A DNA stretch of 47,334 bases, taken from IMG/VR virus record IMGVR_UViG_3300020171_000045, positions 1-47,334 of that record; one strand, given 5' to 3'. Below the pieces are notes generated by a model that was not told where the DNA came from, made no database searches, and worked only from the letters and a program-made list of their open reading frames with translations. Shown in pieces: positions 21,747 through 28,131 of the stretch (positions are counted from its first letter, which is position 1; every line of letters begins with the position of its first letter). Made by a program: the position numbers and the translations under genes. Origin of the DNA: a virus.

Positions 21747-22692
21747 GCACCCAACTTGGGACATCCATGATTCTACTAAGTTAGTCGCTTATTTATCATG
21801 CCCAAGGCTGTATATGTTCACCTATATTTTTGGGTGGAGATTAGATGTTCCAAACGTCCATCTTCACTTTGGGAAGTGCTGGCACTGCGGAATGGAGCAT
21901 TTAATGCTTCATGGCTTAGAAAATGACTCATATGAGCAGGCAGTAGAGATATTGACCAATAAGTATAGAGAAGTCTTCCCAGAGGAAACAGATTTAGATC
22001 GATCTCCTAAGACTCCTGGTCATGCTAGATTAGCATTAGCAATGTACTGTAAGGAGTTTAAGAAGAAGGATCATTTTGAGGTGTTATACACCGAGATTGC
22101 AGGGACTGTTCCTATTAGGGAGAATAGAGTACTCCATTTCAAGATGGACTCTATAATGAAGGACAAAGATAACAACGACTTGATTAAGTCGTTAGAGCAT
22201 AAAACTGGGAGTCAGAATAGTCAGCAGTGGAGAGATGGATGGAAACTATCTATCCAGACTGGCACATACAATCATGTCTTATACTGTGCCTTCCCAGAGA
22301 ATGAAGTCTGGGGAGTAGAAATAAATGGAGCAATCTTCACAAAGAGCAAGATAGCAGAGTTTCCGAGAGTCCCTGCGAGACGAACTCCAAGGATGATGGA
22401 TGCTTGGCTACTTCATGTTAATCAGGCAGTTGATAGGATAGAAGCAGATACAGCTATGATTAAAGAGTGCAGCGAGAATGATGAAGTACTAAGGGCATTC
22501 GCTCCAACCTATCACGCCTGCTCAAGTTACTCAGGTTGTCCCTATTTTAATTTCTGCTTAGCTTGGCCAAATCCACTGCAGCACATTGACGAAATTCCTG
22601 AGGGTTTCAAAATAGAATACTGGAACCCTGCAGAAAGAGAATCACGACAGAAAATAAGCTTGGAGGGGGGAAAAAGTGAGGCTACGACCTGA
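21736..22692 (+). CDS. RecB-like PD-(D/E)XK exonuclease with Fe-S-type cysteines
   Basis: 318 residues from ATG 21736 (GAAAGGAG upstream; longer in-frame starts overlap the previous gene). Nuclease core: KMDSI with Asp138, SLEHKT with Glu154 and Lys156, and the RecB-family QTGTYNH (Gln174, Tyr178). Cys22 in SCPRLY and three C-terminal cysteines in CSSYSGCPYFNFC resemble the 4Fe-4S cluster of AddB, Cas4 and related phage exonucleases. It probably resects DNA ends for recombination with the Sak4-like ATPase nearby. Confidence 0.9.
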   Translation: MLIEHPTWDIHDSTKLVAYLSCPRLYMFTYIFGWRLDVPNVHLHFGKCWHCGMEHLMLHGLENDSYEQAVEILTNKYREVFPEETDLDRSPKTPGHARLALAMYCKEFKKKDHFEVLYTEIAGTVPIRENRVLHFKMDSIMKDKDNNDLIKSLEHKTGSQNSQQWRDGWKLSIQTGTYNHVLYCAFPENEVWGVEINGAIFTKSKIAEFPRVPARRTPRMMDAWLLHVNQAVDRIEADTAMIKECSENDEVLRAFAPTYHACSSYSGCPYFNFCLAWPNPLQHIDEIPEGFKIEYWNPAERESRQKISLEGGKSEATT

Positions 22693-23173
22693 ACTCCTAG
22701 CACAGTTGCCAATCCCTATGTGTATGCATGGAGTATCTCCTCGTACTATTATGGGGAGGATTTGGTGGGAAAGGCGGAAGCAGGAAGCATACTTCGGCAC
22801 TGGTGGTAGATGTGCAGCTTGCGGTAGACAACATAAAGACGGACTCGAAGCCCATGAGTGCTATAACATCGACTATAAGAATTGTACAATGAAGCTTAAA
22901 GAGATAGTTGGTATATGCTATAGATGTCATCACTACATCCATCATGGCTTCATGAAAAGTCTTGTTGATACTGGAGACATGACTGAAAGAGAGATGAATG
23001 ACATACTTATGCGAGGACATAAGATTCTAGCAAAAGTTGGTCTACACAGACCTATCATGTTTGCAAAACCAGTTACATTGGCCTGGTCTAAGTGGCGTCT
23101 TATCTTCAACGGACAAGAATATAAATCTAAATTTAAAAACTATGAAGCATGGAGAAAACGTTATGCCACTTGA
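22676..23173 (+). CDS. HNH/zinc-finger endonuclease-like protein
   Basis: 165 residues from GTG 22676, preceded by GGAGGGG. Core: GGRCAACGR then GLEAHECYN and GICYRCHHYIHHG, giving two CxxC pairs with the AHE and YRCHHYIHHG elements of zinc-type HNH nucleases. Proteins of this type occur in phage recombination clusters. Whether it is a homing nuclease or a replication or recombination factor is unclear; its tight overlaps with both neighbours (17 and 11 nt) favour an operon-resident role. Confidence 0.82.
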   Translation: MRLRPELLAQLPIPMCMHGVSPRTIMGRIWWERRKQEAYFGTGGRCAACGRQHKDGLEAHECYNIDYKNCTMKLKEIVGICYRCHHYIHHGFMKSLVDTGDMTEREMNDILMRGHKILAKVGLHRPIMFAKPVTLAWSKWRLIFNGQEYKSKFKNYEAWRKRYAT

Positions 23174-23978
23174 TATAATCGCAGAGGTTGCAAAAATAAA
23201 CGCTTATTACAAGGAGAAGCGGGGTGCTGATCGCTATAGAGCCTTAGTATATGCAGAGAAGGGGGGTGGGAAAACTACACTGTATTCAACAGCGAGGTTT
23301 CCAGTTCATCTTGATAGCTTCGATCCAGGTGGGTCACAGGTTATAGCTGAGGAGATCGAGCGAGGACTTATAGTTGCAGACACAAGGTGGGAAACTGATG
23401 ATCCTACTAATCCGCATGTCTTTGCAGAATGGGATAAGGAGTTCCACAGGCGGAAGAAGGAAGGCTACTTCGCTCAGTTCGCCACATACGGCCTTGATTC
23501 CATCACCACCTTTTCTCAGGTTATCATGAGCTACGTATTAAAGAAACAGGGGCACGCTGGTGGAATTCCTCAAACTGGAGCTGGTGCAGAGAATGACTAC
23601 GTTCATCAGATGCTCTATTTAGAAAATTCGCTAGCTGGAATCTTTAGTATACCCTGTGACCTTATCATAACCGCACACCCTGAAGCAGATAAGGATGAGG
23701 CAAGTGGAAGTATGTTTGTTGGCCCTATGATAACTGGCAAGGCCAAGATAAGAATTCCACTCCTATTTGATGAGATGTATTACTTGAGAGTGGAAGATGT
23801 AAAGGATGGGGGGACGAAGTGGCTACTACAGACGAAGCCATCTAAGATTTTCAAAGCCAGTAGCAGATTGGCGAGGAGAGGGAAGTTTGAGAAGTTTGAA
23901 GAGCCCAATATTAAAGCTCTTCTTAAAAAGGCAGGTCTTCCTTGTGAAGATATGCCTATTCCATGGCTGAAAGCCTAA
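23163..23978 (+). CDS. Sak4-like RecA-fold ATPase
   Basis: 271 residues from ATG 23163 (GGAG upstream; the frame stays open further upstream but inside the HNH gene). Walker A is AEKGGGKTT at 31-39. The Walker B-like strand is ATYGLDSITTFSQ near residue 110. ADKDEASGSMFVGPMITGK and the C-terminal basic segment agree with phage Sak4-type single-strand annealing or AAA_24 NTPases. It would act with the RecB-like nuclease and the single-strand-binding candidate just downstream. Confidence 0.88.
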   Translation: MPLDIIAEVAKINAYYKEKRGADRYRALVYAEKGGGKTTLYSTARFPVHLDSFDPGGSQVIAEEIERGLIVADTRWETDDPTNPHVFAEWDKEFHRRKKEGYFAQFATYGLDSITTFSQVIMSYVLKKQGHAGGIPQTGAGAENDYVHQMLYLENSLAGIFSIPCDLIITAHPEADKDEASGSMFVGPMITGKAKIRIPLLFDEMYYLRVEDVKDGGTKWLLQTKPSKIFKASSRLARRGKFEKFEEPNIKALLKKAGLPCEDMPIPWLKA

Positions 23979-24009
23979 CAAAAACCAACTAAACCAAAGG
24001 AGATTTAAA

Positions 24010-24450
24010 ATGGTAGATGAAATTCAGGATGTAGATGCAGAAAAAGAAGAAGAATCATTTCTTGACCTTGGTGAAGACCTGGACGAAATTCCAGATCTAT
24101 CAACGGTAGCAGACGAAGACTATGAACTTCGCCTCGTTACTTTTGAGAAGCGACCTGGGAAGGCTAAAGGCCCATTCCTATTCACAGAGTATGAACTTGT
24201 TGGAATGCCTGATACTAAAATTGTTAGGCATGTCATGATGCTGGCTACTGCCAAAGACTCAGAACGAAAGGCCAAGAATCGGAAGAGAGCGATCAAGTAC
24301 TTTTATAAGTGCTTTAACATCCCAACATCAGGACCAGTAGTGTTTGCTGACTACGTTGGCAACTCAGGCTGGGCAACTCTAACTGAGGAAACTGATCCTG
24401 TTTACGGGAAGCAGAATAGAATCGCTCGGTTTAGAGCGACTGAGGAATAA
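24010..24450 (+). CDS. Probable single-strand DNA-binding/accessory protein (DUF669-like)
   Basis: 146 residues. A strongly acidic N-terminus (DEIQDVDAEKEEESFLDLGE) precedes a beta-barrel-like domain: YELRLVTFEKRPGKAKGPFL, FTEYELVGMPDTKIVRHVMM, and GNSGWATLTEETDPVYGKQN with a final RIARFR. This is the layout of the DUF669-type proteins that follow Sak4 ATPases in phages and are thought to bind DNA. AAAGGAG ribosome site. Function by family and position. Confidence 0.75.
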   Translation: MVDEIQDVDAEKEEESFLDLGEDLDEIPDLSTVADEDYELRLVTFEKRPGKAKGPFLFTEYELVGMPDTKIVRHVMMLATAKDSERKAKNRKRAIKYFYKCFNIPTSGPVVFADYVGNSGWATLTEETDPVYGKQNRIARFRATEE

Positions 24451-24568
24451 ACTATGTGGTGGCATGAAGTGTGCACGCCACCCTACTTTACTAAGAACCT
24501 GGCGAATGGGGCTCCGGCTCCGCTGCAGCTCGCTACCAGTAATTAGTGCACAAATAAGTAGGCATGCC

Positions 24569-24596
24569 ACCTTCATTCATAATTTTGAGCATAGGT
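24569..24596 (+). repeat. 28-bp palindromic element, copy 11
   Basis: Divergent left arm (ACCTTCATTCATAA) with intact TTTTGAGCATAGGT right arm; 4 bp upstream of the folded element at 24601. Confidence 0.75.
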
Positions 24597-24600
24597 AAGT

Positions 24601-24697
24601 CCCCCACTTGTCCAGGAAGGTCGAGGGAACCAAAGCTGTACTTCATGTCGTAGTGTCATGTTGGTGAGGCAGAGGTCTCGGACGCCTGGCGTGGGGG
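24601..24697 (+). ncRNA. Folded RNA leader upstream of 24719
   Basis: Nested stems: CCCCCAC/GTGGGGG (24601-24607 with 24691-24697), CCAGG/CCTGG (24612-24616 with 24685-24689), GTCGAG/CTCGGAC (24620-24625 with 24677-24683, one bulge), and ACCAA/TTGGT (24629-24633 with 24661-24665). A rod of about 23 pairs in 97 nt. Followed after 10 nt by AAGGAAGGG and the start codon. It matches no riboswitch class I can name. Confidence 0.6.
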
Positions 24698-24718
24698 CGA
24701 TTAAAAGGAAGGGAAACC

Positions 24719-24895
24719 ATGACAATAGCGACAGTAAAAAAAGAAAAACAGAGACATTCTTTGATTATTAGACCAGCAATACGACCAGAACAAAGGCGCC
24801 GGATCGAGGACGCCCTAAAAAAACTTGGCTATAAAGTTACGGGGTTTGGAACCGCGACTGACATGAGTGAATGTGATATTTCCTTTGAAAAATAA
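24719..24895 (+). CDS. 58-residue early protein
   Basis: MTIATVKKEKQRHSLIIRPA then IRPEQRRRIEDALKKLGYKV and TGFGTATDMSECDISFEK. A beta-alpha-beta pattern with KKLGYKVTGFGTATDMSECD, like small phage ferredoxin-fold proteins of unknown function. AAGGAAGGG ribosome site. It is bracketed by two folded RNA elements. Its size and fold pattern resemble those of the next protein. Confidence 0.7.
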   Translation: MTIATVKKEKQRHSLIIRPAIRPEQRRRIEDALKKLGYKVTGFGTATDMSECDISFEK

Positions 24896-24983
24896 CCCTT
24901 TGCCCCGTCGGTCTGACGCGCAGGTCTTCACCTCGGTCGGTACGGCTCCTACGGAAAAAATCCGGCACGGGGCAATTGAAAGG
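24896..24983 (+). ncRNA. Folded RNA leader upstream of 24992
   Basis: TTGCCCCGT (24900-24908) pairs perfectly with ACGGGGCAA (24967-24975), and CCCTTT (24896-24901) can pair with AAAGG (24979-24983) of the ribosome site. Inside, AGGT CTTC ACCT forms a hairpin near 24922-24933. It begins at the stop codon of the upstream gene. Pairing with AAAGG would hide the ribosome site. Confidence 0.55.
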
Positions 24984-24991
24984 AGGGGAAA

Positions 24992-25144
24992 ATGAAGAAT
25001 AGGCAAGTAGTGATTATTGTCAAAGCGAAGAGTCAGACTCCACTTAGACTACTAAAGCGGGACATTAGAGAGGCCTTAGTGGAAAGGAACGTCGGCATTA
25101 AGGTGTTGCAGATTAAGGGCAATGTCGTTCAGGAAAAGAAATAA
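24992..25144 (+). CDS. 50-residue early protein
   Basis: MKNRQVVIIVKAKSQTPLRL then LKRDIREALVERNVGIKVLQ, beta-alpha-beta-beta in pattern, very basic. GGAGGGG ribosome site. Companion of the 58-residue protein; both lie between folded RNA elements. No family recognised. Confidence 0.68.
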   Translation: MKNRQVVIIVKAKSQTPLRLLKRDIREALVERNVGIKVLQIKGNVVQEKK

Positions 25145-25169
25145 TCCTTCGCCTTGTCGGCTATAAGGA
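25145..25169 (+). promoter_or_regulatory. Ribosome-site hairpin before 25177
   Basis: TCCTT (25145-25149) pairs with AAGGA (25165-25169), with inner GCC/GGC around TTGTC. The right arm is the Shine-Dalgarno AAGGAG of the next gene, so the hairpin sequesters it. Confidence 0.55.
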
Positions 25170-25176
25170 GATTAAA

Positions 25177-25413
25177 ATGACCTACAATGAGCTACTTCCA
25201 CTTTTAGAAGACCTGCATAAGGAATTTCTGCTGCAATCTCCAGATGTGAGTACAATAATTATGATTGCAGATCATGTAACTGGGGAGGCAAGGTACTACA
25301 GTTCTGGCTTTGCAGAAGTACAAGCAACTATGGTAAAAATGTTATTAGATAAGGATAGGTTGTTAGCTTCAATTCTTTATCTAAGCGCGATACAGCCAAC
25401 AGTAGAGTCGTAG
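25177..25413 (+). CDS. Small early protein, unknown
   Basis: 78 residues, MTYNELLPLLEDLHKEFLLQ then SPDVSTIIMIADHVTGEARY, alpha-beta-beta-alpha pattern. Its ribosome site lies in a hairpin, and its stop codon overlaps palindrome copy 12. Not recognised. Confidence 0.75.
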   Translation: MTYNELLPLLEDLHKEFLLQSPDVSTIIMIADHVTGEARYYSSGFAEVQATMVKMLLDKDRLLASILYLSAIQPTVES

Positions 25414-25439
25414 CTATGTTCAAAATTTTAAACAAAGGG
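25412..25439 (+). repeat. 28-bp palindromic element, copy 12
   Basis: AGCTATGTTCAAAATTTTAA then ACAAAGGG; the AAAGGGAGG at its end is the ribosome site of the gene at 25453. Confidence 0.92.
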
Positions 25440-25452
25440 AGGACGAACGAAA

Positions 25453-25707
25453 ATGAACTACAGCTCAATTAGGCCAGACGTCATCAAAAGCATAATAAGT
25501 TATGTAAAGGATCGAATTCCTCCTGGAGACTTCCTTCAGGCTGTTCTTGAAAACAACCTAATGGAGTCTTTTAATAGAGCAGATGAAGATAATATAAGGA
25601 GTATGTTCGAAATTGTGCAATTCGTCTACAATGAAACCCCCGCGCGCTGCTGGGGGAGTCCAGAGAAGGTTAAGAGATGGTTAGGAGAGAGGAAAGAGCA
25701 TGAATAG
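25453..25707 (+). CDS. Small helical early protein
   Basis: 84 residues, MNYSSIRPDVIKSIISYVKD then RIPPGDFLQAVLENNLMESF and NRADEDNIRSMFEIVQFVYN. The pattern RIPPGDFLQAVLxNNLxEAFxRADxDN is common in small phage proteins of unknown function, apparently a helical bundle. Ribosome site from palindrome copy 12. It ends overlapping the HNH gene by 8 nt. Confidence 0.78.
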   Translation: MNYSSIRPDVIKSIISYVKDRIPPGDFLQAVLENNLMESFNRADEDNIRSMFEIVQFVYNETPARCWGSPEKVKRWLGERKEHE

Positions 25708-26167
25708 ATACCCAGGAGTACGATTTTGGAGTAAAGTTCTTAGAAAAGGTGAAGATGACTGTTGGCTCTGGGTAGGAAGCAGTGGTGGTAAAGGCTATGG
25801 CAACTTTACAATAGGTGATAGACAAACGAGTCCACACAGGTATGCTTACGAATTTGCTTTCGGAAAGTTTGATGATTCATTTATAGTTTTGCATAACTGT
25901 GATACTACACTATGCTGCAATCCAAAACATCTTAAGTTAGGAACACATGCTGAAAATACGGAAGATATGAACGAAAAGAAAAGAGGACGTAACAGTAGAA
26001 AAACTGAGTGTCTCAAAGGTCATGTATACAATGAGAGTAACACTTATTATCATAAAAATGGATCAAGAGACTGCTTGATATGCAGAAGAGAACGATCAAG
26101 AGACTATATGAGGCTTGAACGACTTATAAGGGAAAAACCTAAAATAGTTTATGGAGGTAGTTTATGA
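25700..26167 (+). CDS. HNH homing-type endonuclease with extra zinc knuckle
   Basis: 155 residues. HNH_3-like core as in I-HmuI-type enzymes: RFWSKV, DDCWLWVGSSGGKGYGNF, SPHRYAYEFAFG, VLHNCDTTLCCNPKHLKLGT and HAENTEDM. The C-terminal part adds C-x-KGH and CLICRR, a likely zinc-binding DNA-contact module. Such nucleases move between phage genomes as free-standing elements. It overlaps both neighbours by 4-8 nt, so it has been adapted to the operon. Confidence 0.9.
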   Translation: MNRYPGVRFWSKVLRKGEDDCWLWVGSSGGKGYGNFTIGDRQTSPHRYAYEFAFGKFDDSFIVLHNCDTTLCCNPKHLKLGTHAENTEDMNEKKRGRNSRKTECLKGHVYNESNTYYHKNGSRDCLICRRERSRDYMRLERLIREKPKIVYGGSL

Positions 26168-26382
26168 TCAGAGATAATGAGCCTCGATTGAATATAGAAA
26201 TTACAGAAGAACAGGATAAGGCCTTGCGTGAGTTAGTTCCGTGGGGCATGAAGAAGCATCTTTTCAGTGCTATCATTGATGAAGTGATTACTTTATTGAG
26301 AGAGCATGGAGAGATAGCAATCACTGCGATAGCCTGTAAGAAGGTACGATTTATAGAAATCTTGAGTAAGAAGGAGAAGTGA
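26164..26382 (+). CDS. Small early protein, unknown
   Basis: 72 residues, MIRDNEPRLNIEITEEQDKA then LRELVPWGMKKHLFSAIIDE. A strand followed by helices (LNIEITEEQDKALRELVPWG, KHLFSAIIDEVITLL) fits the ribbon-helix-helix-like proteins, which bind DNA as dimers, but the RHH signature is imperfect. ATGA overlap with the HNH gene. Confidence 0.65.
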   Translation: MIRDNEPRLNIEITEEQDKALRELVPWGMKKHLFSAIIDEVITLLREHGEIAITAIACKKVRFIEILSKKEK

Positions 26383-26383
26383 A

Positions 26384-26563
26384 ATGGACTTGTTGACAAT
26401 CCTAGATAGAATTGAAATCAACTTCTTCTGCCGCCTAAAGATAAAACCTCAGTGGAGTATCTCAGAGATAAAGAAGGAATTTGGTAGGGCTATGAGCGAT
26501 GTCCTCATTCTCACTCATAGTAGAGTGATGAAGGATGCAAAGGAGGCCAAAGATGGTCCTTGA
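26384..26563 (+). CDS. 59-residue early protein
   Basis: MDLLTILDRIEINFFCRLKI then KPQWSISEIKKEFGRAMSDV, helical. AAGGAG lies 6 nt upstream. It overlaps the next gene by 11 nt. Below the size usually called automatically; unassigned. Confidence 0.65.
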   Translation: MDLLTILDRIEINFFCRLKIKPQWSISEIKKEFGRAMSDVLILTHSRVMKDAKEAKDGP

Positions 26564-26765
26564 AGATCTCAAAAGAAGCATTACAAAGATGTCAACTGAA
26601 GAACTGATGTCTCTTGTCATTGAATTGAGAGCAAGTCGAAGGGCAAGGAAGGAAAAGCCAGCTGCAAAGAAAGCTGCTGCAAAGAGTGATGCCTCACTTG
26701 ATAATGCAATTACTGCATTGAACCCAGAACAGAGACGCAAACTGTTAGAATTGTTAGGAGGTTGA
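26553..26765 (+). CDS. Basic small protein with histone-like tail
   Basis: 70 residues from ATG 26553 (AAAGGAGG 7 nt upstream; an in-frame ATG at 26535 precedes the ribosome site). An N-terminal helix pair is followed by a Lys/Ala-rich stretch (RRARKEKPAAKKAAAKSD) like the tails of DNA-binding proteins. The C-terminus ITALNPEQRRKLLELLGG resembles the LSPxKKxEL endings of two other early proteins. It ends 1 nt before the ParB/methylase start. Confidence 0.7.
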   Translation: MVLEDLKRSITKMSTEELMSLVIELRASRRARKEKPAAKKAAAKSDASLDNAITALNPEQRRKLLELLGG

Positions 26766-26766
26766 A

Positions 26767-28131
26767 GTGGTAACAGATATAAGACTTGATATGATCCCTC
26801 TTCAGTTAATTGATGAAGGCAAACGAGCGAGAGAGGTATATGGCAACCTGCAGGAGTTGATAGAGTCTTTTAGATCTGAGGGTGTTATACAACCTATTGC
26901 AGTCAGAGAGTCTACATTAAGTATACCAACTAGATATTTATTGCTCGCAGGTGGCAGGCGCTATAGAGCAATGAAGCAGATGGGAATGGAGCTAGTACCA
27001 TGTCGTGTTTATCCTGAGAGTATAACAGAACTTGAAGAGAGGAGTATTGAGTTAGCTGAGAATGTCAATCGCCTTGACCTATCATGGCTCGAGAAGATTA
27101 GACTGTGTGAGCAGATTCATAATCTACAGGTAGCTATCCACGGTGAAAAGACATCTACATTGCCAGACGCAGAAGGCTGGAGCAAACGTGATACTGCCAA
27201 AATGCTTGAGAAGAGTCCTGCTTCAATCGTGCAAGACATCATGCTAGCAGAAGCAGTGGAGAGGATTCCTGAACTCAAAGAGTGTAAGACAAAGGATGAA
27301 GCCAAGAAGTTGCTGTCAATGATGCAGGAAACTATGATCAAGGCTGAGTTGGCACAGAGGATTGAAATGAATAGAGGAAGTATTCCGCAAGAACTTCTTC
27401 GATTGTGCGATAGTTTTATAATCAGCGACTTTCATAAAGGTATCAGATCTGTTCCCGACAGTTCTATAGACATTGTAGAAATAGATCCTCCATACGCCAT
27501 TGATCTTCCTGATCTAAAGAGGTTAGATGGGTTGCGTGAACAGAAGATGCAGGATTACAATGAGGTCTCATCTGAGGAATATCCCACTTTCATTCTAGAC
27601 ACATTAAAACAATGCTATAGAGTTCTGACTGAGAGAGGTTGGTTAGTAATGTGGTTTGGGCCTGAGCCTTGGTTTGACTTCATCTATCAGATGCTATGCC
27701 AAACTGGATTTAAAGTGAAAAGAATTCCAGGTATCTGGGTAAAGTCAACTGAGAGGAAGGTTGGTCAGACAATGCAGCCCAGTCTACATTTTGGGAATTC
27801 TTATGAAATGTTCTTCTACGCTCGTAAACAGCATACTGAATTGTATGAGCAAGGAAGGTCTAATGTCTTTGATTTCAAAACTGTTTCGCATCAGAGAAAG
27901 GTTCATCCTACAGAGAGGCCTATCGAAATGCTTGAAGATATCCTATCAACGCTGGTACCTCCTGGAAGTAGAGTACTTGTGCCATTCTTAGGAAGTGGTA
28001 ACACTTTGTTAGCAGCTTCTAATCTAGGCATGCAAGCTTTCGGTTATGAGCTAAGTCAGGAGTATAAAGATTCCTTCATATTGAGAGTGCATGAAGGAAA
28101 GTTCGGGAGGTACAAAAGCTATGGTGAGTAA
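26767..28131 (+). CDS. ParB-like domain fused to DNA methyltransferase
   Basis: 454 residues from GTG 26767 (AGGAGGT upstream). Residues about 1-110 are a ParB/Srx-like N-terminal domain: IPLQLIDEG-type start, NLQELIESFRSEGVIQPIAV, and LLAGGRRYRAMKQMG. A helical linker leads to a beta-class N6-adenine/N4-cytosine methyltransferase: motif IV EIDPPYAIDLPD (Asp240-Tyr243), and the S-adenosylmethionine motif FLGSGNT from residue 407, with KTVSHQRKVHPTERP between. It may protect phage DNA from restriction or mark regulatory sites. It overlaps the polymerase gene by 11 nt. The fusion is known in phages; the target sequence is unknown. Confidence 0.93.
   Translation: MVTDIRLDMIPLQLIDEGKRAREVYGNLQELIESFRSEGVIQPIAVRESTLSIPTRYLLLAGGRRYRAMKQMGMELVPCRVYPESITELEERSIELAENVNRLDLSWLEKIRLCEQIHNLQVAIHGEKTSTLPDAEGWSKRDTAKMLEKSPASIVQDIMLAEAVERIPELKECKTKDEAKKLLSMMQETMIKAELAQRIEMNRGSIPQELLRLCDSFIISDFHKGIRSVPDSSIDIVEIDPPYAIDLPDLKRLDGLREQKMQDYNEVSSEEYPTFILDTLKQCYRVLTERGWLVMWFGPEPWFDFIYQMLCQTGFKVKRIPGIWVKSTERKVGQTMQPSLHFGNSYEMFFYARKQHTELYEQGRSNVFDFKTVSHQRKVHPTERPIEMLEDILSTLVPPGSRVLVPFLGSGNTLLAASNLGMQAFGYELSQEYKDSFILRVHEGKFGRYKSYGE

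Larger units (their letters stand above)
24451..24718 (+). other. Gene-free interval with palindrome and structured leader
   Basis: It holds, in order: a 30-codon frame at 24454 that is probably not a gene (possible leader peptide), a GC-rich stretch at 24505-24535, palindrome copy 11 (24569-24596) and the folded element at 24601-24697, and then the ribosome site of the 24719 gene. Nothing else seen. Confidence 0.5.

Noticed and set aside
24454-24546. 30-codon frame MWWHEVCTPPYF...
   Set aside because: Short, weak ribosome site and no fold pattern; at most a leader peptide.
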